Shown: piece after piece, positions 25,536-41,800 of the stretch
Numbering within the stretch: the stretch's first letter is position 1
Layout: each line of letters opens with the position of its first letter
Source: Branchiostoma floridae
Lineage: Eukaryota > Chordata > Leptocardii > Amphioxiformes > Branchiostomatidae
Direction: 5' to 3'
NCBI RefSeq assembly: GCF_000003815.2
Contig: NC_049980.1
Coordinates: forward strand, 29,822,768 to 29,886,767
DNA: 64,000 bases
Made by a program: the position numbers and the translations under genes
The notes under the pieces: generated by a model
The model's input: the letters and a program-made list of their open reading frames with translations, nothing else
Databases searched by the model: none
What the model was told of the DNA's origin: nothing

Positions 25536-27087
25536 CCTGATTAAACTCACAATCAAACTAAAACGAACGGAAGACTGAAGTATGTGTCTGCCGCTCTGAT
25601 TAGTTGTGACTGTAAAACAAATCGTGTTCGATCGGCGTTGTTAGGCTGGAACGCGTGAACACGTGGAGAGTTGCAGTTCTAGAACACCATGACGGTGCAG
25701 AAGTGCCTTGGTACATTGACGGGTGACGACACTCAATCCACTTTAATAGTCAACGTCTTATTTGAGCAATGGTCATGAAGGTACAGGAGCGCCACCAAGT
25801 GATGGGTGACGGCACTCCAGCCAGTGAGCAGCGGTCATGACGAACGGTACTGAAGCGCCTTCCAGCGACGGTACTCCAGCCAGTCTGGTTATGCGACACA
25901 GTCCGCCAATGTCCGCTGCTCTGCCCAGTAACATTACCGTTTCAAGGCTTCAGACCGTAGCATCGTCGTCTTTTAAGCTGCACTCTCTGGAACTTAGGAG
26001 TCTCATAGAGGCTTAATAATTCAAATAATGATTGTAGGGGATGGGTACAATGGCATCATTAATCATGAGAGCACACAAATGCCTTAAAGACTTCTTGCAA
26101 GACAATGCCAAATTCAAACGCTTATTAAGGCGTTGTGTAATGTTTTCAACCATCGAATGGTGCAATCTCTTAGGACTGTCAGTCAGTATTTCGTCTTAGC
26201 CACAAAATTAAAATTTAGATAAATCAAACACTCGTTTATTGACCATATACAGAAAGGAAATGCGCCTTTATTTCCATTATGCTGCCCGTAGGCCTGTATA
26301 CCCGTCCATATCCTCATACTTTACCGCCTTGTACATTTAGTAGTTATTGTATGCCTAAAACAGTCTTCGCTGTCCTTGTGTTTTTCTGTTAAAACATCAA
26401 ATATCAATCATGCACTACGTTGGCATTAATAAGAATTACGTGATCTGCTGTGACTCTAGAAGCCCCTTCATTAAATCTTTGGGCGATAGTGACAAAAAAG
26501 ATATAGCGATTTGAGTAGGTGTTGTGTGACTTACTTTTGGACTGTAAAGGCGGGGGTTAGCGCGAACGCAGACCCCCACTATCATAAATTATGCAGCCGA
26601 GTTACTTGCATTTGGGATAATCGCAATGGTCGGGCCTCGCCCTGGACGGACGTCCTTCATGATCAACGTGCCATCTCTGCCAGGTATAAACTATGCCCTC
26701 CTAACGGCCTCCGAAAAGCCCAACAAGAATCAATTCGATTGGAGATTTCCTTGCACAGTCACAGGTCCCTGTTTGTATTGCAGACGTTCCTATTACTATT
26801 CCTACATGGACAGAAACATGTCTTATGAAATATTCCACAAAACAATCTAAAACGGAATTCCCAACATTATTTCCTATTTACCACGTAATTTTGGATAATA
26901 ATAATGAATTTATATTTTGGATATATGATCCCCCATGAATTTGCATTTTGCCATATGTTATTTGGTAGAGTACACAATTCTGACACTTTTCTTCAGTTTT
27001 TTCTACTATACACCCAATTTCATCTTTGCTCTGAAGTAGCAAGAAAGAATGAAGAGACCCAGAGACAATAACAGTTTCCTTCAGCTT

Positions 27088-27093
27088 TTTATT
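27088..27093 (-). terminator. Poly(A) signal of FEM1B-like copy B
   Basis: AATAAA on the minus strand, in the same context as the copy A signal. A transcript ending here would carry the mariner remnant in its 3' UTR. Confidence 0.5.
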
Positions 27094-27122
27094 GAGAGCT
27101 TTGCCTCACAAAGGACAAATTA

Positions 27123-27701
27123 CGAGGGGCGGTCAATAAGTAATGTCCCTGACCCACTTCCAATCGTTTGATCTAAAAAGAAATTTTGTATCTGTAATGA
27201 TTCATATCTTTATAGGTTATGTTGCAAAAAACAGCTCTGAAGTAATTATGGTTTCTGATTTACTGGTGTTTGAACTGAGTCAGGTGCGAAATGGACCATG
27301 TGTGAAATGGGACCAGTTGAGTGTCGCGCAGTGATCCGGTTTTTACATTTGAAAGAATGCACACCAAAGAAGACTTTTGATGAAATGAAAGAAACTTATG
27401 GTGATGATGCCCCATCATATGACCTTGTAAAACGCTGGCATCCTGAATTCAAACATGGCCGGAAGTCTGTGGAAACAGCTCCAAAACCTGGTCGTCCCTC
27501 TTCTGCCATTGATGAGGCATCTGTTGGAGGACCAACCTGGGGTGTCCTACAAAAACGGTGTTCAGAGCTGCATCAAACGATGGGAGAAATGCATAACTCT
27601 GGGTGGTTCCTATGAAGAGAAAGACTAATAACTGTGCCAAGTTTTATTAATCTCCTGCTATGGAAAATGGGTCAGGGGCATTACTTATTGACCGCCCCTT
27701 G
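27123..27701 (+). mobile_element. Internally deleted mariner element
   Basis: A 579-bp element with TIRs of about 33 bp (outer sequence CGAGGGGCGGTCAATAAGTA), flanked by TA dinucleotides at 27121-27122 and 27702-27703. It keeps the start and end of a mariner transposase frame but lacks the catalytic middle, so it is non-autonomous. The homologous position in copy A (about 21110-21125) is an uninterrupted empty site, so the insertion followed the duplication. Confidence 0.88.
27298..27628 (+). pseudogene. Mariner transposase remnant
   Basis: The N-terminal helix-turn-helix region is readable (VIRFLHLKECTPKKTFDEM, YGDDAPSYDLVKRWHPEF, GRPSSAIDEA). After the deletion the frame shifts and the C-terminal end is readable (IKRWEKCITLGGSYEEKD, stop). 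The DD(34)D catalytic core is absent. Confidence 0.82.
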
Positions 27702-28066
27702 TATACTATGTTTATATTCTGAAATTATATATGTCATATATGCAGCAGACGTTAATATATGTCAAAATCATACTTAACGGTTATCACAGTTTTGAAAGAT
27801 TTTTTTAGAAACAATATAAGAGCAGATTCAATTTTGATGCAGAAATGCAACCTTCTGTTCCTTTTCAGTGCTAAGCTGAAGACCAATGATTTGTTTGATC
27901 CATCTCAACTATGAGACAACAAAGAAATCTATCATCAGGCAAAATGACATGGCTAAGGATAGCATGTTAAAATAGATAACTATATATCTTGCCACTTGCA
28001 CACGTATATTCATATCTTCATGACGCAGTTTTCCATCACTATGATAGATTACTTCACAGAAGTCTA

Positions 28067-32278
<4,212 letters not shown>

Positions 32279-32877
32279 CTTTTCCCTGGCCTGGCTACTC
32301 CCAGCGACGTCTAAGCGAGGGTTTTTCACTTATACAGTTTAAGATCAGTAGGCCGTCTTTCACAGCGGTTGCTGCCAGCCGTCGTCTGCTAAACATGGCG
32401 ATTCTTTAAATTTTTTCTTTCGGTAGAGCGCATTTAAACGTTTTCACTGATGACGTCTATGTCGCCCGCGATATTGCGTACCTTGACAAATTCATCGCCA
32501 AGAATAGAAAAAAATAGCTTCGATACACATTCTGGGAAAACCGAACCAAAAATGGACATTTAGCTGGCGGACGTGACTTATGTGTGATATTTGTTTGCGT
32601 GCTCTTGCTGTCTTTGGGAAAGCACCCCGTCGCGAAATGACGTCTGTCTGACCAATGGTAGAGCGTCATGAAAACGAGGTTACGAGAGGGAATCACCTGA
32701 TTTACCGTGAGAAGGTTTCCCACCTTTGGACTACTGTAGTTGCAAATTTTCCTCGCAAATATTAACTTGAGGTTTTTAGTAGGAGAGCGTTTGGGCAACT
32801 GTAAAACGTGGTGAAAGTTATGTGCCAACTTTCGCATCCCCCTTGGCTTGGCAGCTTGGCTTGGTGAACAAAAAACC
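32279..32877. promoter_or_regulatory. Bidirectional promoter between FEM1B copy B and CLN6
   Basis: Only 599 bp separate the two divergent start codons. Blocks shared with the copy A promoter include TGACCAATGG (CCAAT box, about 32650-32659), GAAATGACGTC (CRE-like, about 32634-32644), CTGATGACGTC (about 32448) and AGAGCGCATTTAAACGTTT. No TATA box is clear. A short divergent spacing with CCAAT and CRE-like sites is typical of bidirectional housekeeping promoters; actual start sites are not known. Confidence 0.55.
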
Positions 32878-35800
32878 ATGAGTGCAGCAACCCGGAAACG
32901 TGCCAACAAGGTCCAAAGGTGAACAATTTTCTAACGGTATAAAACGTTTTGACTGAAATCCAGCGGTGTTAAAATAGAGTTAATGAGCTTTGCCCCCTCT
33001 CGAAGGTCACCAGCTTTGTAAACAAAAGCTAACATGACTGGATTTTAGGCATTTATGGTGGTCTAAAACTAAAAGATGATACACCACGTACCAGTCTGAT
33101 CCATACATCTGCTTGGAGTTGGAGATTAGTGATGGTCCACCCACACATTTATCACATGGAAAGTCTTCATAGGTTAAGATAAGGGAAGGCCAACAGCAAT
33201 TAACTGAAAAATTACCAGCAGGTTCCTTTTACTTGACTTTGCTGCATTCAGGTATCCCAAGTGGTAAAACTTAGTCTGCATAATGTAACGTTATGCATTT
33301 AAATATAACGTTAATATTAAGGTTACATGATATATAGTAAGAGAAGGTCACCATAGATTAAAAAAAAAAAGATATGATCAGTCTTTCTGAATATTCACTT
33401 TAATGTACCTCCAAACAGATGTTGTGGGTGGTAAAATTAGGAGCTAATAGACTCTACCAATCCTCCTACGCAGGGACATCCAACAGCCAAACTGCCTGTA
33501 CATGTCTGGATGTGCCCTGCTCTTTCAACCGTCACCCTAAGTTCCTGATCGCCCTGCTTATAAATATTAATGAGGTTACCCTTATACATGCGAGACAGCA
33601 TTAGAAAACGGAAAGCCTATTCTCTGATTGGCCGACAGCTGGTTTGGGGGGGACGTCCACAGGAACTAAGAGTGACGGTTGAAAGTACATCCAGACAGGC
33701 AGTTTGGCTGTTGGATGTCCCTGCGTAGGAGGATGACTCTACCAAACTTCTATTATTAAAGCAAAGTTTTCTTGATGCTCAAAAGTACAGTTATGAATGT
33801 TACACTGATTCTTGCACGTGGGCCTCATGGGATTGGCCTCATGATATTAAGTCCAGAATAAAATATGTGGATGAAGGGAGGGGTCATATAAAAGACATGT
33901 GAACTATGACCTACATAGCACACATTTTGCCTGAAAGGCTCACTCAGATCTCACTGACTTCCTGTCTCAGTCAATCAATACTACAGAGTCCTAGGGGTGG
34001 AAGCCATAAAACATCCTGTCACTCAGACTAATTCCTATAGTCTCCAAGCAGATATGGGATTGTAGCTTCATCTCCCAGCTATTTCATGAATACCGACCCT
34101 CTCATTCTCAACTACCATACATAAATATTTTATGCAAATGAACGTTAATTTGCATATTTTCAGCACATCTGCTTGATTTCTGTCCTTTTGCTGTACATGC
34201 AGAAATGTTCGCCGTTGTTTTATGTTCGCTGTTTTCGCGTGGCCGCTTCACCGCAAATTCCAAATCACCGCAAACATTATCCTTTACAGTAAGTGACTGG
34301 TGTATGGCGCTAACTGAAACTCAAAAACACCGTGAACACACCATTGTCCTTCTACCACGAAATTAAATCCCCTCGAACTTAAATGCATTTGCAGTAGTCA
34401 GCAGTCTTTACACCCCAGGAAGGACAAGGGCAGAGTTCATCCCTCCGCCGCTGGCAGTTTAGCTGATGATGTCGTCCCCTTCCACCTTGACCTCTGGTTG
34501 ACCTTGACACTTGAGAACTGGATATTGGATTTTGGTCGACCCATTGCCATGGTAGCTATCATCAACAACAGGACACAATTTTTGTTGCTCAATTATTTGA
34601 TTATTGTTCTGTACTATTGTGTAGATCTAACATGCACACCCCCTATCTGCAAAGTCAAGTACTTCATGTATGACTTACTTGCTCTATGCTAAGCTTATGC
34701 TTTATCTGCTGTGCCTGCCACACTATACACATGTATTCCTTTATTCGGCATTGAAAAAAAATGCTACTTAAGGTTAAGATCATACTCAAGTTACCTCATT
34801 CTCAATGTGCAAAACACAAAATGCCAGGTCTCTATCCAAAACTGTTTATTGTCTCTTATGCAGTAAAATTCTGGCGAAATTGTAAGTTCATACTGTACTC
34901 TCTAGTAAATGCAGTTACCTCCAGGGTGGTATTATTTTGCAATAGAAGGGAAAAGGATGTCAGGATTCGAACCCAGGACCTCTGGCTTCTGGGTCAACTA
35001 CATGTACCCTGCAGTTACACCACACTACTCACATGGTTAAGAGTCTCATAAATGTACAGTATTTACCTTCCTCCTTAGCTGTGGGTTCCTCTGGAATGGT
35101 CACCGCTGAACATGCCCAGTGTGGGAGACTACTTCCACATGGCCTATAACGTCATCACCCCATTCTGTCTCCTCAAGGTAAGGTACAGTAGCCTTCAACA
35201 CAGTAAGGACTGTTAGAATACATTTCTTAAGTTATTGATTAAATATCCAAGGTCTTAAGTATTGAATGTAAGTTGGTTTGGTTTGGCAAGGCTACATAGA
35301 GGCCATGGATTCAGTTCCTGTCATTCATGGCAAGAATTTGTGTCCTTGGTCAAGGCACTTTCTAGCCATGAATTAGCTCTCGAATTCCTGTCTGCTTGCC
35401 TAACCACTCAACTATCAATGCCATTTTTGCAAGAATCCCTTTGCTGTCTGTTCACAAGTTAACTGTATATCTATTCAAGTACAAGTCAATCTCTACAACT
35501 GGATTTAAAAAAATGGAAATTTAGTTCCGGATGTTTCGAGTGATATCCATCACTCGTCTTCAGCATCATGAGAAGACGCTTTTTTAATTCAGTTGCAGAG
35601 GTTGAATTGTATTTGAACATTGTTTACCTGGATGTCTAACCTTTCTAAACGTAACTGTATGATTTACTTCAGCTACTGGAGAGATGTCCACGCAAGCTTC
35701 CCCTGGGTTCCTCTGTCATCTACCTGGCAGTGATCTTCTTCGTGATGGGGGCCAGTCTTCACCTGGTGGGAGACTCCGTCAACCATCGTCTCATCCACAG

Positions 35801-38800
35801 TGGTTACCAGAACCACCTGTCAGTCAGGGACAACCCCATCATGCAGAAACTACAACCCGAGTCATTGGTAACAAGAGTTCGAAGGACTCCTACTTCCGTG
35901 AAATATCTAGAGCAGTGTTCTAGCCTGCCTGAAATCTTTTTATGTCCCCTGGATTTGGAATGGAAATTCTGTCGAAGGCCAGATGATCTTAGGAGGGTCC
36001 TGGGGCATGCTCCTCAATAACATTTTGAAATCTAGACCCTCTGAAATAGTATTTCCTTTATTTTGAGGGGCAGGTAGACCCAGATTGGTTGAATGAATAA
36101 TTCTTTATAAAAATTACATTTGTATTATGCGAATTTTTGTCGGGCACAGAGGATGGAATGCTCAAAGTTTTTGTCCGTCCCCAGCAGCAAATTCCGTCAA
36201 AGGACAAAAGGACTAGCCTCCTTCACCGGCCTCTCTGGGAAGCTTGGCAATTTTTTTTTTTTGGGGGGGGGGGGGGTGCCGTTAGGTCGATTCGCGATTT
36301 TTAACCGGGAATATGCTGGGAGAGGAAAATATGCCGGGAAAGGAATATACACCGGAAAGCTTGTACGGGCTAGGCGAAATCGGCTTCCCAGTAGGCCTGC
36401 TACTTGTCGCTATCTACAAACGCAATAATGATTAAGAATGCCTTTCAGACGGCCAATTAATGTATTCGCGAGAAGTTATTCACACTGCCGCGAGAAGTAA
36501 TTCACACTTCAACGTTAATAGTGCACGGCCACCCCGAAGCGTGCCACAAACCTACGTAACGTTACCGGAAACCGTGCACACGCTGCCTGCCTTTGTCACT
36601 TCCAGAGTCACAATAATTGATACAACAGTTTGAATAATTGATACACGTGCAAAACTTACATTTCAGATCAGTGTAAAACATTTTTTCCAGTGGATTTCCC
36701 ACACGTAGTGCAAACAAGCCTTGCCTGATCAGCAACAAGGGCATGAAGTGGCGAGATGACTATGACCATGGTCGAGTTCTCTGGCAATCGACGGGCAAAT
36801 CTGATAGCAGATCGACTTGCCTTGGCCTGTAGCAAGGCCAACAAAACAATCATTGCCTTTGCAGACCGCAGCAATGGCCAGGGATTGTCCTTCCCTGAAC
36901 TCGGGGAAGCTCTTTCGTACATAATGGGAAGTTTCAGCGGAGTTTTTCTACGGTAAGTACTCGTTTTCAAATGAGCCTTGTTTTGAAATGCGTGACCGTT
37001 ACAAAGTTACGGGTCATCGCGCAACGGGGGGTGTGCCGGGCTGCCAGTGCTGGACGCGTTTATGACGGGAAGTTCGCACATCCATACCAAACGGTGATAA
37101 GTGTTTTTTAATGGGGCTTTGTAGATAGCGACAAGTAGCAGGCCTACTGGGAAGCCGATTTCGCCTAGCCCGTACAAGCTTTCCGGTGTATATTCCTTTC
37201 CCGGCATATATTCCTTTCCCGGCATATTACCGGTTAAAAATCGCGAATCGACCTAACGGCACCCCCCCCCCCCAAAAAAAAATTGCCAAGCTTCCCAGAG
37301 AGGCCGGTGAAGGAGGCTACAAAAGGACGGACGCTGGCTAGAACCCTGATTTAGAGTTGTCTAGTTTAAATGCAGTTCTTTCATTATACAAGTGTTTGGT
37401 TAACATTATACGTGCCAGTTGATCACTTCCTGTCACTCGACAGTGAACGTGGTGACAGTTGTATGGCAAATGTATAACTGCAAAAATATACCTACCTGTA
37501 TAACTGCAAAAATACAAACAGATATACCTAAATGTATAACTGCAAAAATATGATCAGATCAAAACCAACACTTTTGCATGAACCTGGAGTGTGTCAGTTT
37601 AATCAAGGTTAATAGTTAAACAAAAAATAATCCCACTTTCATTCCCTGTTACTTTGGCAACTCTGACCATTTTGCCATGTTGGTCTGTAGTGAGTTTCTT
37701 GATGCTAAATTTGTTGCTTGCTCCTCAGGTTGACTCCTTTGAACTCCTTTACTTCTATGATGAGTACCTTGGCCACCTAATGTGGTGAGTTATACTGGCA
37801 CCTTGTACTTCTATGGTAGCACTGTAGCCAAACAGAGGACTTGCCAAAAGATTGGCATTGCCCAAGCTTTAAAACTGACTACACGTTACATTTGTCTCTT
37901 AGTTTTACACATGATTGTGTCACATGTACTTCCACGCAACATAAAAATGGGGCATGTCTGTAATCTCCAGGCTGATGTAAGAATCTGACCCAGTCTCTGT
38001 TTTTTATGAATGTTTAACAACAAAAGTACTAGTACGTCTATCTAGCAGTGCACCAAATTTTAATTCTTCACCTGTTCCTACAGTGGGGGGTTGCTATCAA
38101 GAAGTGGGCACCACTACAGAGTGGTCAAAATGCAGAAAAGACCAACACAGTCACACACTCAGACAGATTCATCTGCTTGCAGATATAATGTAGTACATTG
38201 TATTATTAACGTTATATCCTCTAATAATGGTGCATGCAATAGAATGCCTTAGTAAACGTAAGATACTTTTATTCACATGATTATGACTGTCTTATTCTGA
38301 AGACTGACAACCTTTTTGTTTGATGTTGCATTACATGTAGGTACATCCCGTTCTTCCTGTGCCTGGTGCTGTATTTTGGGGGCTGTTTTGTTCCCGACAA
38401 GGGAAGGGGTGGCCGCATGCCTGTGTCTGCCTGGATCCTCACCATTGTCAGTGCTGTCTACAACTGGTAGGTACTTGTAGCCTTTACCAGGCTCCACATG
38501 TCACTGTTATCAGTGCTGTCTACAACTAGTAGGTACTTCTAGCCTCTACCAGGCTCCACAATGTCACTGTTGTCAGTGCTGTCTACAACTGGTAAGTACA
38601 TGTAGCCTCTACCAGGCCCCACATGTCACTGTTGTGGTAGGTACTTGTAGCCTCTACCAGGCTCCCCTTGTCTCTGTTGTCAGTGCTGTCTACAACAGTT
38701 ACTGTACAATCATGTAGGATGATAGGTGGCGCTCTTATAGAGCGGCCGCAGGTTTTATGAGCTCTGAAGCTCTTGGTTTTATGTTTGTGTATATTTTGTA

Positions 38801-41800
38801 TATTTTGTCACCACTGTGCAATATGCGTGTTCGTCAAGTTGCTGAGATGTTGGAGGCCTAATCCTGAGGGTTCACTGATCGAGACTCGAGGATTTTACCA
38901 GGAAAACTTGGCCTGCTTCGGTGACATCCAACATTTGGCCAAAGATGGCGTCCGCCGGAATGATGCGCTATACTACCCAGTTCTTCAGAAGCCTACGGCA
39001 AACGTCAGAGCCGATCACCCCACTTCTGAAGGAACGGCTCAGGCAACTAGGAGTTCTAAGGACTCGTGGCAGATACCGCGGTACAAGGGCCGGTAAGATT
39101 CGCCAAAGAAAGATTACCACTGTGATCGGCAATAGGCTTCCTTTACATACCGGTACCTCTCTCATATGCAAATTTTACGGGAGGGACTGTACACAACAAC
39201 AACTCCCTAGACCACGGAAGAATGCCAACACCGTTAATCTACTCAAAGTTCCAGTGCGAAAACCCCAGCCCAACTCCAATGCGGGAAGCTTGCCATCAGT
39301 ATATATGTGCAACGCTCGTTCTCTCCTTAACAAACTGGATGAATTCGAAACCACTATCAAACAATATAACGCTGATGTAGCAATTGTCACAGAGACGTGG
39401 TTCTCCCCAGCGATACCAACTGAGTTCCTGAATATCGATAAGTACGCACTGTTTTCTTGTAGCAGAACTGACCGCCGTGGAGGAGGCGTGGCCGTTTATG
39501 TCCACCAAGACGCCCAACCGAGGACCATCCCTCAGGTTTCTGTACCCCCAGAACTCGAATGCGTTTGGGTGTGGCTTCGGCCCCCTAGACTCCCGCGGCA
39601 AGTACCTTGCATCGTAGTCTGTGCAACTTACTTCCCACCCAACTCCAGGAACCAGGAGCTTCTCCTACATCACTTGGTGGACACGGCTGACCTCCTGAAA
39701 ACCCTTCATCCCGACATCGGTCTCATATTTGCAGGGGACTACAACCAATTGGATTACCAGCCGCTTCTCCGAGCTCACAGACTACACCAAGTGGTCAGCT
39801 CCCCGACCCGTGGGGAGGCTACCCTCGACGTCATCATCACGAACTTAAAGTCTTCCTACAAACTTCCAGAGGTGACTAATCCAATAGGCACAAGTGACCA
39901 CAAGGCTGTTTGGTGGCAGGCAGGAGAGCGTGCACAAGGTACCAACAAGTCCAAGTACGTGGTCGTCCGTCCCATGCCGGACTCCAGGATACGGGACTTT
40001 GGGCAATGGATTACCTCACACAGCTGGCAGGAGGTGCTAGAGAAGGCCACTGTAGAAGAGAAGACAGCCGCATTCTACGGGACATTGCACTCAGTCATAG
40101 ACAGGTTCTTTCCCCAAAAGAGAGCCAAGCTACATCAAAAAGACAAACCCTGGATCACTGCTTCGCTCAAGACACTGATACACAAAAGACAACTAGCTCA
40201 CAGTCGGGGTCAAGAGTTACTCTACAAGCTCCTCCGCAACAAGATCGCCCGTAACATTAAACAAGGGAAGAAAACCTTCTACCACGACCACGTGCAGCAT
40301 CTGAAGAAGGAGAATCCGGCCGAGTGGCATAAGACCATCAGACAGTTGGCAAACTGGTCAGCCCCTACCACGAACATCCAAGTACCAGGAGTAGACCCTA
40401 CCGACACAGCAGGTGTAGCAAACGCCATCAACAAGCACCTGGCGTCCATTTGCCAGGCGCTGAGCCCACTGGACTACAGCAAGCTACCATCGTACCTGCC
40501 GGCTATGCCACCGCCCCAAGTCAACCCATGGGACATGTACAACCGGTTAAGCCGAATCAAGGTCTCAAAAGCCCCTGGCCCGGACCAGATGCCACCTAAA
40601 ATCATAAAGGAGTTTGCCTACGAGCTTTCCTTGCCACTGACAGACATCCTTAATGCTTCACTGCGAGAGGGAAGAGTACCGCCTGAGTGGAGGGAAGCCA
40701 CGGTAATCCCCGTCCCAAAAAAACAGCCAACTGACCTTGACAGCATCCGCCCAGTCTCTCTCACGGCACAGTTTGCTAAAGTCTGCGAAGGATTCGTCTC
40801 CTCCTGGATCCTGTCCGACATAGCACCTCAAATGGACTGCAAACAGTTTGGGAATTCCAAAGGATGCTCCACAACACATTGTCTCATCGACTTGCTGAAC
40901 TTTTTCTTCTCCGGGGCTGAAAGGAAAGCAACAGTGGGCACCTTGATTTTAACTGATTTCTCAAAGGCATTTGACAGAGTGTGCCACAACACTGCCATCG
41001 CTAAACTGATCAGCATGGGGGCAAGAGCTTCTTTAATCCCCTGGCTGTGTAGCTTCATGGCTGGTCGGAAACAGTGCGTCAGATATCGGGGGTCAGTGTC
41101 AGACTGGGAGCCGTTAACAAGTGGAGTGGCTCAGGGAACTCTGCTAGGTCCGCTAGTTTTCCTAGCAATGATAAATGACATCAAACCCGTAACATCAAAC
41201 TCTCACTGGAAGTATGTCGACGACTTCAACCTCGGTGAAATAAGACCAGTTACGGTAGCAACAACCCTCCAGACTGACCTCGACAACCTTGAGAGCTGGT
41301 CCGCGAGCAATTCTATGAGCCTGAATCCCAAAAAGTGCATGGCGATGCATTTCTGCTTCATGCGTCAACCGCCGCAGATACCGGCACTTACCCTTGGTGG
41401 ACAGAACCTTGCCATTGTCACACAGGCCAGGCTGTTAGGACTACACATTAGATCGGACCTACGTTGGGATGACCAAGTAGACGTGATGGTGTCTAAAGCC
41501 AGCAAGCGTCTCTTCCTCGTCAGCAGACTGCGCCGATCCGGAGTACCAGCATCTGATCTCACCACCATATACTGCGGGTACATTCGTCCCATTCTGGAAT
41601 ATGGTGCTCCCTGCTGGAGTGCCGCACTCACAAGCAAACAGTCTGCAGCCCTAGAGCGAGTGCAGAAACGTGCCTGCAAAATGATCATTGGACGACGGTA
41701 CGACTCCTACTCAGAAACGCTAGAACAGCTCAATCTCCAACGCCTATCAGACCGCCGTCGGAGCCTGTGCGTTGACTTTGCTACCAAGGTTGAGAAATCC

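Noticed and set aside
38921-38944. Upstream GTG as the start of the LINE frame
   Set aside because: GTG initiation is unlikely in an animal element; the first ATG is at 38945.
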